64,000 nucleotides of DNA from Rachycentron canadum (taxonomy: Eukaryota > Chordata > Actinopteri > Carangiformes > Rachycentridae), in contig CM076669.1 of NCBI GenBank assembly GCA_038496675.1, positions 10,564,599-10,628,598 on the forward strand, in the 5' to 3' direction. The position numbers and the translations under genes were made by a program. The notes under the pieces are model-generated. The model was not told where the DNA came from. It saw only the letters and a program-made list of their open reading frames with translations, and searched no databases. The first letter of the stretch is position 1, and each line of letters opens with the position of its first letter. Below are positions 24,196 through 36,912 of this stretch, piece after piece.

Positions 24196-27100
24196 GTTAT
24201 AACAGGGTGAATTTGAAAGGAGCACGGGCATTCAGCACAAATTATTCAGCAATAATGGTCAAGTAATAAAACATCAAGTAATATAAATATATAAAATGAA
24301 TCTGTCTCATCATATAGGTCTTGTATTTCTTATTATACATTTTGAAAGGCAAATAAATAATTGCCCCACTAGTTAAATAGGTGCACTGTTACATTTCCAT
24401 TCTTTTGTAAGGACTTAGAGATATGTGGTGTTCTAATATGTGGGCCAAAGGATTAGTGAGTAGCTTGACTATTTACATCCCTTGTGTCAAATGTTGAAAT
24501 ATGCCTACAACTTAACGAAAATATCAACTTGCATACACTTCAAATCAGAATATTTCTGCACTGTGATGTCTAGACCTGGGTCTCTGCAAGGCGAGTCTGT
24601 GACCTTGATATTTTGATTGAAAAAGTTGGATTTATGAATAGTGATCCTGACTGTAATTATTAAGCTTTTTATTTCTTTTTATTAAAGAGCAGGAAGAACA
24701 CAATGTTCCTTTTGTCTAAACATTGGCCACTGTGTATGAAATGTAAACTATTTACATTGAGCTTTAGGACAACTGGAAACACGTGTACAGCATGTAAATG
24801 TGAGGAATGTGTTGAAATATTGAAAAGTACTAAATGTAAATATGATAACACAACTATGAAAATAGGGACATTATTGTAAGTTTTATGAATTGTGTTGCCC
24901 TGGTTTTACTATTTGAGGGGGAAAAAACTGAGCTGAATGGAGATCATAGCAAGGAAAACCAGTTTTTGTCTGCATAATCCCAGTAGTGTGGATCTTATTG
25001 ATTCATAAGACAGAATTTCACTCTGATTCTCACAGGATCCAGGACTATGCTACAGTAAATCCTCTGAGATGCATATAGTATTGCATAAAATGCCAAGACT
25101 TGTATTTTTTTTTTTTTTTTGTTGGGTGAGACCGTGGAAGCATGCCTGTACACTCAAACATCAACACAGAACACATAGAGATAGTACACTATCATTTTAA
25201 CTGACCGCAAGTGGGGTTTTCAACTTGTATGATGGATTGTTTCCTTTATCCTCTGGCGGTTTTGGACCTTTATTTTTGGGTCTGCTCTACAAAAGGGAAT
25301 AGCCACGAGGGACATCCATGCCTCCTCTAATCCAGCAAGTTCTAAATCTCCAGTATGATTCCAGTCTCAAAGAAACAATACACCCTGGAGCTTAGGGAGG
25401 ACTGAGAGGGAGCGAGACAAGGGATGAGAGAAATGGGAATACAGAACTACAGAAGGGAGTTGAGAAAGTGAACTCAATCCATTGTGAATATAGAATAGTG
25501 TTGAAAGATGGCATATTAAGGTTCAGTGGATGGGCTTTTTTGGCCCTGAAGTAGTATTTTGGTATTGTAAAACTTGTACAAAAGCCTCCTTAAATTCTAT
25601 TGGTCCTGAATTGCATCTGCCCCCTTTCTTCCACTATATCTGGAGACTGTGCTCCTTATCAATAAGGACATATTTTGGGATTTGGAAATGCTATACAATT
25701 CACCTGCCAAAAGAAGGTAACTAAATGCAATTGTGCTCGAAAGGGGAAGCCCATTAAAAAGCGACTGGAGCGAGAGAAAGAAATAGAAAGACGCTGGAGG
25801 AGGTATTGTACATCTTCGACCTCTTAGAGAACACATGGAGTGCGATGACAACCCTACCCTAAAGTTGGCATTGGGCTCCTATGGAAAAGGACAGCCCGCT
25901 TGCATCAAGGAAGAACTGCAAAACTCCCTGTGGGTTCACAGAACGAGAAGGAAATCTAAAAATAGTCCTCCTTTCTTCTGACAGGGAAAAATTGACTTGC
26001 ATCTAGTCTTTCTCTCCCACTCCATCTCTCGATCATGATCATCATAGTGTTTTGTCTTCACTACTACTTAGGGCTAAAACATGATGGCTCACAAGAGAAT
26101 CCAATGTTTCAAGTTTTTGTTGGTTGTGTATTGTTTATGTCGAATAACTGTGTGCAGACAAATTGTAGCATGGAGCTGTTCCAGGTAGGACGGACACATC
26201 AGGCAATGGGCCAAGATTCACAAGGCATCTAAAATGGATCAAGTTGTAAATAGTCTTCGTAGATATATTGAAAGATCTTTATTTTCCCATATACGGATGG
26301 GGGCACTACTGTACACACTATTCATACGGTCAGAACTGTCAGGCATTTTATTGGCTTTATTTGGGGACAGTTACAGTAAATACACACCACATGTTTTCAG
26401 CTGAAATATCGCGTGCATATCATCAGGTTATTTAGTAATGAACTCAGCGAACTGTGGCTACCCTCAGTGCACCTCATTACTCCCAATAGATCATGACTTT
26501 ATTATTGCCCATCATGTCAGAGTAAATGTGTGATTATATGTGGTTCCAATTTAACATAGTGAACTGTAAAGTAGTATTAATTTGGGATGGAGATTGTAGC
26601 CAGTGAGTGGAACAGTAAAGTGAGAAAGGGAGACTCTGTGTGTGTTGAACAGAGTTGTATATGGGTTTGGGCTGTTGTAAGGAGCTGTTGAGGCATTTGT
26701 ATAAATTATTCAATCTTAATCCTCATTTTGAAATACAACAAACCTTCCATGTTGGCAATAGGTCTTGAGAGCGATGCAGTTTGAGAGCAAGAATGGGGCA
26801 GCAATGCCATTATAATATCCTCACAGGAGCATTTTCTGAATCTGCAACAGCATTGAATAATGAAAATGCTTTTACCCAACAGATCCATTCACTCCTTAAA
26901 CAGCAGGGAAATGTGCAGCGGCAGTAGAATACCTGATGGCACTTTGAATTTGCCACTGAATAAAGGTAGTGACTGTCTGTAAAACAGCCACGCAAGTATT
27001 TCAGCTCTGTCCCTGCTCAGATTAGTATGCGTGTGAATGTGCATAAGGATTTGCCTGTTTGCAAGCTACCCTATCATCGCTTTCAATGTACTATATGAAT

Positions 27101-29173
27101 GCATGCCGGAGTGTGTGTTTCTGTGTGCATGAGACACTGTCAAAGACTTCAGAGCTCTGTGGCTGCATCTCTGCTGTGAAAGTGAATAGTGGGGATTCTT
27201 TACTTAAGCATGCCCCCTTTTGGCCCCTGAAATGCACGAGCCTATTTCCCCATAATGGCTCTATCGTGCAGCCAGCTCCCATGGGAGCCTCGTTGCTCGC
27301 CTAGTTCTGCTTTACTAACCTCCTCCTTCACATATGTGTAAAGGGGGAGATGAAGAGGAAAGAAGGGAGCGAATGTGCTGTACAGTGTTATGATGAGTGA
27401 ACGCTGATGAGGGACAGTTATTATGCAGAGCTTATTATTCTCTCTCTGCACTGGGGGGATTGTCAGTTGTGGCCGCAGCTATTCATTAAAGCTATGAAAT
27501 ATGACCTGGCCCGTGGTGTGAGAGAGAGAGAGTGAGTGTGTTTTGCCCAGAGGCCAAGCCAACAGTGGAGCTTTTGTAGTAACTAGAACTCATATTCACT
27601 TTTAAGAGTTTCTTTGAGTTCTTTTTAATGCTTGTCTTTGCTGCCTACTTCCTCACTCTTTATCTTCAGACACACATGAAAAGAAAAGCTCAGTAAAATT
27701 AATTTACAATGCAGTTATTGCTTTTTAATGGTCATAGTGGAATGGCTGAAATTGAGGACTTGTATTCCTCAACACATTTTGTTGGAAAACTGTTGGTTAT
27801 AAAACATCAGCATATATACAATATATGTAAAATATACAATTATTATTACCATTGACAGTTGCTTTGCTTTTGCTCATCATATTTGACTCTGTAGTGTCTC
27901 CCTTGTTGGGATTTTGTCACTGTTATACACTAAATGCTCATTATCTCATTTTCAGAACAGTTATCACCGCAACAAAATTAAATCACCAGAAACAGCACTG
28001 ACATATTATTACCTTTGATAATATTTCTTTTTTGGATTCTAGGTGAATACAGTGAATACAAGTCCAGTATTCAAACTTTTTTTTTTCTTTTTTTTTTTAC
28101 ATGGCAAATACATTTGCCTTCTTCTTTCTTGGTTATTGAAAGTAGTTAATTGCTCACTTCCAGCACAAAGTGTAGCACACCTGATGTTTTACATTAAATT
28201 TACAAAACAGTGTGTAGGTTACAGTGTGAATGTATTATTAAGTGGAAAGAGGACATGGAGAAAAATGTAAAGTTCATTCCCTGTTTCCTGTGCACGCCCC
28301 TGACCTGTTCCTGTGTCTTAATAAAAATAGGTCAAGGACCCTTAGGCCCAGAGCAGCATGGGCCTCAACCCTCTAGACCATCTTGCCCCCAAACCTCATT
28401 ACATATCACCTCAACAGATACTTCACACACCTTCCTCCTTCCTCCTTTTACCATCATCCCTCAAAACTTCCATCATCTTGGCCCCATAGCCCTCACCTTC
28501 AGCCTCCCACATTCCCCAGCCTCGACCTGCAGTCTCCTGTATGAGATGATCTTTACAGTGATTAATGCAAGAGGGATGTGGAGACTCTGCTGTTGTCCCA
28601 TCTCAGATCTCTAGCCTGATGTACAGCTCATGCTGGCAGTAAGCACTGCTATTTTAGTCTCTGTTTAGTGCTGTTTTTGTGTTTTTGTTGTAATCTACAG
28701 CCAAAAGCAAGTCACAATACCTTTGCATGCCGTGTTCAGTGAAATACAGGAAATCGCCTTGCACATTTTCACATCTTTGGCGTGTTTTCAGTGATGACAA
28801 AAGCAGTATGGGATATGTGGGTGAATTGCTAGGTGTAAATTGTCTCACAGTATATCACATTTAGAAAGTTAGTTTTTTACTGCCATTTCTCACTGGTGTC
28901 AGTTGGCCTATATATTATGTTTGTAGTTTAATATTTTCCTAAAGAAAGATTCTGTTTTTGAGCTGTAATATATGTAATGTGTATAGACTATGAGCTCATT
29001 TATATTCAGAGTTAGATTTTGTCTGTGGGATTCTGCAGATCTGAGCAACTGTTCATCACCGCAGTCTTTCAGTCATAATACCTTTCACAGGGCTTTGTAA
29101 ATGACAGGCCTTGGTGGCCATTTTTCATGTGGTTGCTAGGGTAACAGGTTGAATCAAAGGCATGCTCACAACT

Positions 29174-29177
<4 letters not shown>
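24196..29177. other. AT-rich unique non-coding DNA
   Basis: A T16 run is at 25105-25120. Around 28360-28540 the plus strand is strikingly C- and pyrimidine-rich, and that bias explains the 134-codon frame at 28210-28614. No domain, RNA gene or repeat family was recognised. Confidence 0.6.
25105..25120. repeat. poly-T tract (T16)
   Basis: Homopolymer of 16 T, no associated element seen. Confidence 0.9.

Positions 29178-29267
<90 letters not shown>
29178..29267. repeat. (GT)45 microsatellite
   Basis: Forty-five uninterrupted GT units. This is the longest resolved dinucleotide array of the window and is likely highly polymorphic. It is alternating purine-pyrimidine and so able to adopt Z-DNA. 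Confidence 0.98.
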
Positions 29268-29272
<5 letters not shown>

Positions 29273-31667
29273 GTCCACTGCTTGTCTGCACGACTGTAAC
29301 TGCATGATTATTTGAGGGCTCAAAACCTCTTGAAAGGGTTTGAGCTGTATAATTTGTTCAAACAGTAAAGCAATTGAATGAGAAGGTCGATGACTGAGTA
29401 TGTTTGGATTATGAGGATAATGATCATGCTGACAGATAAGGGCTTCCTAAAAGCAGCAAAGAACAGCCTGACTGCACAAGCACTGCCTCACATTTTACCT
29501 GCAGGACAATCACAGGCATCTTTATGCTCTGATTCCTACAAACTTGTTATTCTATTTCTTGAATTCATCATGGTGTTATGATCAGGGTTTTAACATACAA
29601 GAAAAAAGGTCATGTGCGCTTGACAAGAAATTCAAAAGCTGTCATTTGCCAGCGCTGTGAGACTCGTCACCATTTATTGCAGTCCAAGGCACCTTTCTGA
29701 AAGCTGCGGTGGGCCATGGTAGGCTTTTAATTGGTGAGCTGTTGTAGGACCATTGATTTTTGTTTGCATAGTTATTCGTCGATAAAAAGGTGGCAGCCTA
29801 TTGATCAAATTTACAGAGATAACATTGAGAAGTGATGGGGTAAAGGGACAAGTGCCTGATTAGTGTTGGCATTAGAAATTGTAGGCTGATATTATAGTCT
29901 AAGTGTATCTTAGTGTCACTGTATTGTGTGTGTATGTATAATACAGACATGAGAATGGTGTCAACCTTCTCATGTAACTCTGTGAGAAAGCAAATTAAGA
30001 AGATTTTTACAAAATGTCAGACTATTGATTGGTTGAATTTGTAAGCATCAACCATGCGTTTTCTATTTGGTCATGCTCCTTCATGATAAAGGAAAATTAT
30101 TAAGGAAAAACACCTATGCACTGTGTAACAGTAAAACATGCTTCAGTATTGCAGACCTTTAAAATCAATATTATTTACCATTCAGACCCTTCTGATGCAT
30201 CTTTTTTTACATCTTGAAAGTCGGACTTAAGATCAAGCTGATTTAGAAGTAGGACATCAGGTCATGCTAGCATTTTTAAAGGGTGTTTGTATTTACTCCT
30301 CAGTTTGTGTTGCCTTGCTTATGATCAATCCGTAGCCAGATTAGCTTTGTTTAACAACGTTTCTAAGGCTGACTTTGACATGTTTCGTCTTGTCCGCTGA
30401 GAATTCATCACATTGAGGAAAGCCAGCACAATCCCACTCAATCCCCCTTCCATGCTAGCATCAATGACAAAGGCTCTAAATGGATTAGTGTAGGTGATTA
30501 TTGCCATTGTCACCAGTCAATAGCTTTTGGGTGCATGTTGTGTGGTGTCGCCAAAGAGTGTATGGCATGTGTGAGTGTATACAAGTGAGTGTGTTAATAC
30601 CTGATGGAAACTGCATCCTTATAAGATTTGAAGTCACTGTCTCCACCTCACCTGACAGAACGAGCTGGTGTAAAAAACAAAAAACTGAGAAGAGACACAA
30701 GGGGGGTGAGAGTGATTCACACCACAAACGGTATTAGAGACCCTCCCTGCAGAGAGTGTAGGAAATTGCCCAGAATTAAGATGGACCGGAAGGTCAAAGT
30801 GGTGATGGTGGCGTTAAGAGGAGGGGTGGGGGCTGCACTCTGCAGAATGCAGCGAGTCTTGGCCACAGATCAGTCAGCCAGGAGGACAGTGCTGGACAGG
30901 ACACGAGAGGGGAGCCTGGGGAGATGGGTAAAAGATGCAGGCAGGGAGAGAGACTGGGAGAAGTAGAGAGACAGATGGATCGAGGTGTGAGGGTGGCAGC
31001 AGGGTATCGACAGGGGAGGAATTGTGTTTCTGGAGCTCACTGCCAAAAATATGTTTCCATCATCCACATAGAGAGGGAGGAAAAAGAGGGGGAGAGAGCA
31101 GAGCAGCAGGCAAAACACTAAGCTATGTATTGTAAGAATGGCAGGAGGGAGGTTAGTGAAGGGTTAGAGAGTCAACTATAAATAGTAAGACCCCTAAGGT
31201 GATGATTTTCTGTGAGTTTTAAAGAATGGCATTATGAGCAAAATAGTGAGGTGGTGTGAGTTTTCATGTGTGACTGTGAGGTCAGTTGAAATACCTCTGA
31301 TTGTGATGGTAAAATGAAACTGCACGGTGTCTGTGGTGTTATTTTTGAATTTACATACAGCAAATCATACTGCAATGCTTGCAAGGACTGCTCAGTGTGT
31401 TTCCTCTGAGTCTGTCCTGGGATGTTGTTATTAGTGTGGAAAATGTAACTGGGGCTCTGATTTCAAGGGAGCAGCACACACAGGACTCATATCTCGAAGG
31501 GAAGGGGATGTTGTATAATCCATATGTCTCTGTCACACACACACACACCTAAAAAACTGTACCTCTCCCCTTGTTTTTTTTCCACCTGTTTTTTTGTTTC
31601 CAAATATTGTTTATTTAGCCATTATGTCTTCCACATGGAACTTTCAGAGGAAAGACTGCCGCAAGCA

Positions 31668-31698
31668 TGTGTGTGTGTGTGTGTGAGGGGGTGTGGGG
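31668..31698. repeat. (GT)9 array followed by G-runs
   Basis: A short GT array passes directly into two runs of G (G5 and G7) separated by TGT. There are too few runs of three for a standard four-run quadruplex. Confidence 0.85.
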
Positions 31699-32940
31699 GG
31701 GCTGAGGACTCCTGTTAGCATCAGTTTTCAAGCCAGTGTTACCTATCTGTTTAATTAGCAAACATCATGCCAAGTTTAGAAGTTTACAGAGGGCTACAAG
31801 TGAAAGCCAAGTCTGTTGGGGGTACCAGGCGCCGCAGCGGGCAAGATCAAAAACAACAACAAAAACACAGCCTCGGCATGCTCCTCCTTCAAACGCAGAA
31901 ATCTCCAGAGTGGGTGAGCTGTGAGTGCACAGTATTACAATATGTTCTTCCCACCCGTGTTGATATTTAGCCAAGTAGTCATTATGCTTCAAGAAAGCAG
32001 GACTATGACAAATATGATTTAAAAAATGTTTCCATTCATAGTTTAGTCTACCACATATAGCACAATGCTGCTTCTGTTTAACAGCAGTCATAAGCAAGTC
32101 TCATGTGAATTGTAATTCAAAGTGCTATTTGAAATAAAGTCACAGTGAATTGGCAGTAAAGAAGCATCTTGAGCTTCTGTGTCACAGCTTGATTATCATG
32201 GGGGTATGATTTCATCAGGGATTTAATTTGATTGCTAAAACGTGAGCATTATTTGGCAAACAATGAGAACCGCAACTATTTCGAGTTATATCTCCACCCA
32301 CGCCTCCTTCACCACAATTGTTAAATGAGAAACAGGACCAGAGGCAGAAAATAACTGATAGACCTCAACCATGGTCTTCTGGAAATTTAATTCTAGCCAA
32401 ACGATGTCAACAGTCTTGGCTAAACCTTGCCAGCTGATTGTTCGAAAAATACCACCCACTAGAATCTAAAATTATCATCAAATTACCTAATGTGACCCAC
32501 ACGCAAGCTAGTGCAGAAAAATCACATTTAATTTGTGATTTCTGGCAACAAGTTGTTAGCAATATAGATATGTTAGCACCTTATGAAGTCAATATGGCAA
32601 ACATGTGAGTGAACACACAGTTGCCTATTTAAATAAAACCCAGTATTGCTCCTGTATGTGTAGAGTCATGTCTCTATCTTCCAGGTGAAAGCAAGTCCTT
32701 TCCTTTTTAGCTGTTTATGGTCCACAGCGATCACCAGCTGGATAAAGTAAGCACTTCTGTGTGAAATGCTTAGTGTAGCCTCAGATTTTCAGAGCTTTTA
32801 CAAAACACCAAAATGATACAGCAGGTTGTATAACCAAAATGTGATGAAAGGAGCTAAGGCTGCAGAGATTAATTAAAAAGGTAAATGCTTATAAGTGCAG
32901 CTTTAAGTTCCACCACATACCCAAAAAATATTAGTTTCTG

Positions 32941-32960
32941 TTTTTTTTTTTTTTTTTTTT
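32941..32960. repeat. poly-T tract (T20)
   Basis: Homopolymer of 20 T, no associated element seen. Confidence 0.95.
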
Positions 32961-34164
32961 AATAAGGTCAAATTGGCTGGGGAAACTTTGTCAGCTGCCA
33001 ATAACATAGCACCAGTCAGTAGTGTGTGGTGCTGAAATGTTATACTTACATTTAAAAATCAGTAGCTCAAAAAGGTCACTGTCAAGGTCATTTATTCCAT
33101 GTTTTGTATTTTGGGTCAGGCAGAATGATCCCGTAAATCGTTAATTGTTAAATATGCACTAATCACAGCTGAGAAATCATTGAAAATATGCCTGGTTAAA
33201 CCCTGAGTACGTCATCCTCAAAGGCAGAATGGCTTGTGAGGTTTGAGAAGCTATGTGCAATTTAGCATGAAGACAATTTCATATTTCCAGCGACATTTCT
33301 CTCTGCCAGCATAGAGAGGTTGGCTGAAAAGCTCTTGGCACATTCTGTTTCTAATGTGTTCACAAGCACAAATGGTTAGTGGGAAAACAATTCTGGCAAT
33401 GTTACGTGAGAATGTTTGTTAGCCTCTGTCTCTGTCATTTTTTTCACCAAGTCTTTGCATCATTGTGCAAGTTTCTCCATCTTTCTCACATTTCTCCGTC
33501 CTGCTGTCACACAGTTGTCAGCTGTTTAATCTCCCTTTAAAGTGACATGATAGCTTCAATGGAGCCTGATGGCTTGTCTGAGTTCAAAACCTTAAGCAGA
33601 GACTCCTTTACTCTGATGTTATTGAAGGCAGCACTCACAGATCCCCTTTTCTTTTGGCCAGTAGGATATCTATACCACCCAATGATATTTAAAACTTTCT
33701 TTCAAAAAGTCAACTTACCAAATGAATAATCCAGTTAGTTTTTCCAGTTTTTCTTTGAGATCAATCAAGCAATCAAACTGTTGCAAACACCAAAACACCT
33801 TTTCCTTTTGAGAATTGTGGCATTTATTCTCAATAAAATGCTGTTGCTGCTACTAGAGATGTTATGGATAATGCCCTGTGCATCAGTGTGGCAATTATTT
33901 ATTAAATTATTTATTATGCAATGTTCCCTCTTAATTAAGTGCTTCTGCACTGCTCATTAACAGTGCATCTGCAAAAAAGGTTGCATTCATTCATATATAT
34001 ATGCTACATATTAACAGCAGCACTGATGTCATTAGTTGACAAATCGCACAAATGTTACATCAGAGACTGAAGTTTGTATCCACAGGTTTAGACAACAAAG
34101 GTATTTTTGGTTTGGGAAAATTTTTGGTTAAATGTTCATAAACACTAAGTCTGACATCAATTCA

Positions 34165-34230
34165 ATGGTAAACCAGACCACAATCTTTCCCTAACTTTAA
34201 CCAAAATGCTGTGTATATAAATTGCTAAAG
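34165..34230 (+). repeat. short 'CTTTCCCTAACTTTAACC' repeat, copy 1
   Basis: The segment with CACAATCTTTCCCTAACTTT resembles CACAATCTTTTCCAACCCTA at 45963-45982; in both, a CCAA word and a TG-containing segment follow. I recall this as part of a common fish repeat. The sequence to about 34325 may belong to the same insertion but is too decayed to bound. Confidence 0.45.
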
Positions 34231-36500
34231 AGGTGAGAGGTCTAAGGGGACAAGGAATGAATCTGTTAGTTTTGGGATAAAGGTCTGGTAACCAAGGACC
34301 CTTGTCTTGGTGCGAACCATAAATCTACATTTCTATTAACTATAATGTTCCTATATTTTCATACATATGTCATAGATATTTTTCTATATATATAGAAATT
34401 TTTAACCAGTTTATCCAAAATGCGATTTGTGAGGTTAGATGAAACCAAAAGTGGTCCAGTTTTTAAGTTATCCTACAAATATGTATTGACACTACTAACC
34501 CTATATAAATTTAAGGGCTATTATCAAACAGGTTAGTCAGTCAGTGTAGATTTTATAGCAACGAGGTGAAGGTACTTGGATTCTTGCTTTAGTGGGAGTA
34601 AGGAGACACAGGCTCTATGCACTACAAACTGTAATCTCTAAGATACTGGATTTGTTCTTTTATACTGTCCATGATAAATTTCCAAACCTCAGGGTAATGA
34701 TAATAATTATCCTGGTGTCTGTGCTGCAATGTATTTCTTGCTCATTTTTTTTTTTTTTTGTTTTAAAGTAGGTCATCAGCAGTGTGTGAAATGCCCTCTG
34801 ACAACCAGGGACGTACATCATATATTGAACTAGCCACACACTCTAAATAGGTAATACTTCATAATTGTCCATCCTAAGGTGGATAAATAGGCCAAATTAA
34901 ATAATTTTAGCGTGATGTTCACTCATAATTTTATTTTAGTTTTCAGTTCACTCCGGTAATTTCAGTAATTGAAATTAAATATATGGGTAATTTCTCCAAG
35001 TGTTTAGAAGCTCTTCATACATTATGGAGGAAAGCACAACAGTCTATTGTTGCCACAGCAGCTCAAGAAGACATAATTTGGGAATCTGAAATGAAGCCTG
35101 ACAGCCAGTCAGAGTGTTGGACTGTCTGGCCAGAGGGCCCTCACACCCTGCTGAGCTCAGTGAACGGACAATTGAACAGAGTGCTTGCTTGTCCTCACAC
35201 ATTGTACTCACACACACACAAACCCACACACAGGCAAGATTAACAGAAAACACTCAGACTAAGCAAGGGAAAGAAAGATCGTTGTGCAAATACATAGACA
35301 AGGGTAGGTAATGTCAATGAAATGTTGCATATATGGTTTCATTCTTTGGTTTAAATTGCTCTTTAACAATGAGAAATACACTTTGGGTAGTTACTATCCA
35401 AAAAAATTAATAATTGTAATTGAAATAAACTCAGTGGAAACCCATCTTGTGCCAAGGACAGGAACACACATACACACCTGGCTGCTCTGTGAAAGCTTCA
35501 GTTCCTCTCTCCTCCTACTCAAGATGACTCAACCGTAGGTTTCTGTCATTGTTCATCAGTCTAGAAATACCCCATTGCTGATGGGATTTTTCATCCATAT
35601 TATATCCATATCAGTGTTTTATGTTATGTTCATGTAAATAGAATATACATTAAAATAGGAATACTTGTTTAGGCAATTCTATGTGGAGCACAAGTTTAAT
35701 TGAACATGAAATTTGCTGAACAAATCAACTTTGACTTGACACAACGTGACAAGTGTATCTGTAGCATGAAAAGTTGGGGACTGTCCTGCCTTCATCCCAC
35801 AGCTCCCCACCAGCAGAATTTCTGAGCTGTCGGATAACAACGCAAGGAAGGTCACGCTTTATAATGTTACCTGTCAGCCAGCCAATACAGCATCGCCCCG
35901 GAAGAAATTTAATTAGCTTGAAACGGCAGCAGGGAGAGAGGCAACATTAAAGGAATTGAACGATAACCAGCTTTTAATCCCGTCCTGGCGAGAGAATAGA
36001 AGAAAAGAGGAAAAATCGTTCTCTATCGAACAGTCGTGACTTTGATGGAGGTGGAATTCTTTTAAGGTGATATGCAGTGTAATTAGTAATGTGCATGTGT
36101 TTACAAGATAAATAAACCACCCTCACTTGCTTTGATGTGTAATGGAACCTTCCTTAGAAATCACGGTCTGGCAAAGACTGGGCTCGCTGAGACAGCTATT
36201 TACATCATTTTCTATAGCAGGACGCTAGCAGGACAAGCTTTGTGTTGTCTTCAGTATAGTAAGATGCAACTGTGCTTTTGTTTCCCTGTTTCAAACTTTT
36301 TTATGATCCCATCACAGTCTAAAAGGAGTATTAAGTACCTTTCAGTTTAAGATTTAAATAGAACTTCAGGTTTTTCATGAGGACAAAAACACTGGAGATC
36401 ATTTATTTCCTCTTACAGTATTCAAGCAAGGTCAACCAATACATAGCACTTTATTGCAGGATGCTGTTGTTGTATTTAGAGAGAGTACTTCTACTGAAGG
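34231..36500. other. non-coding DNA containing a CpG-rich candidate element
   Basis: AT-rich sequence with an 18-base palindrome-like AT segment near 34379-34398. A CpG-retaining patch at 35825-36060 is listed separately. No gene was recognised. Confidence 0.6.
35825..36060. promoter_or_regulatory. candidate conserved non-coding element
   Basis: I count twelve CpG in about 210 bases (35831-36036), set in AT-rich DNA with few CpG. The patch has a CCAAT word (35882-35886), a TTTAATTAGC homeobox-type core (35908-35917) and a second TTTAAT word. It has no long open frame. Local CpG retention plus homeobox-type cores is typical of conserved enhancers near developmental genes. Conservation is not shown by this sequence alone. 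Confidence 0.3.
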
Positions 36501-36779
36501 GCGGCACTGTGCTGTGGTGGTGAGCACTGTTGCCTCACAGTATAAAGGGTCTGGGTTCAATTCCTGGACCTCGGCCATACAGGTTAATTGGTGACTCTAA
36601 ATTGCCTGAGGTGTGAGCGTGAGTGGTTGTTTGTCTCTGTGTTGGCCCTGCGATAGACTGGTGACCTGTCCAGGGTGTACCCCACCCTCACCCTATGTCA
36701 GCTGGGATTGGCTTCAGCCACCCACTACCCTGATGGATAAGCAGTAAAGATAATGGATGGATGGATGGATGGACTTTGC
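36501..36779 (+). mobile_element. tRNA-derived SINE-like retroelement, internally deleted
   Basis: The 5' end has an A-box-like segment (TGGTGGTGAGCAC, 36514-36526) and a good B-box (GGGTTCAATTCC, 36553-36564), the internal RNA polymerase III promoter of tRNA-derived SINEs. The body contains AGGTTAATTGGTGACTCTAA and AGACTGGTGACCTGTCCAGG, which I recall from an abundant percomorph repeat. The 3' end is a short ATGG/GGAT tail (36754-36772). Compared with the remembered full form, about 100 bases are missing between the B-box and AGGTTAATTGG. The flanks CTGAAGGGC (36494-36502) and CTGAAAGGGC (36780-36789) look like a slightly diverged target-site duplication. It is non-autonomous, encodes no protein and is probably no longer mobile. 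Confidence 0.8.
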
Positions 36780-36845
36780 CTGAAAGGGCCTTACTCAAGT
36801 GTCCTTGAGAAAGATGCTGAAATTTTACAATACCCGGGTTTTGTT
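36780..36845 (+). repeat. remnant of the repeat hit by the SINE insertion
   Basis: The block GTGTCCTTGAGAAAGATGCT (36800-36819), then GAAATTTTAC, resembles the TGAAGTGGCCTTAAGCAAGG block of the element at 24.06 kb and the 'CCTTGAGCAAG' signature of a common teleost repeat. It directly adjoins the SINE-like element, which suggests the SINE landed in or beside an older copy. Confidence 0.4.
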
Positions 36846-36889
36846 GTATAGCAGACCTCTGACCATTTAGATCACTTAGTCTGGGTTAA

Positions 36890-36912
36890 TTTTTTTTTTT
36901 TTTTTTTTTTTT
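36890..36912. repeat. poly-T tract (T23)
   Basis: Homopolymer of 23 T, close to the right flank of the SINE-like element but separated from it by about 110 bases. Confidence 0.95.

Larger units (their letters stand above)
29268..34160. other. non-coding DNA with a purine-rich patch
   Basis: About 30.8-31.1 kb the plus strand is strongly G/A-rich. Overlapping frames there (30628-30966 and others) reflect that composition. Short CA and GT arrays are at 31533-31548 and 31668-31685, the latter running into G5 and G7 runs. Poly-T is at 32941-32960. No gene was recognised. Confidence 0.6.

Noticed and set aside
29069..29323. 84-codon frame with an HTHTHT repeat
   Set aside because: Pure translation of the GT microsatellite.
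36501..36570. Possible tRNA gene
   Set aside because: The A- and B-boxes belong to a SINE head: no intact cloverleaf, and the sequence continues into a repeat body and GGAT tail.
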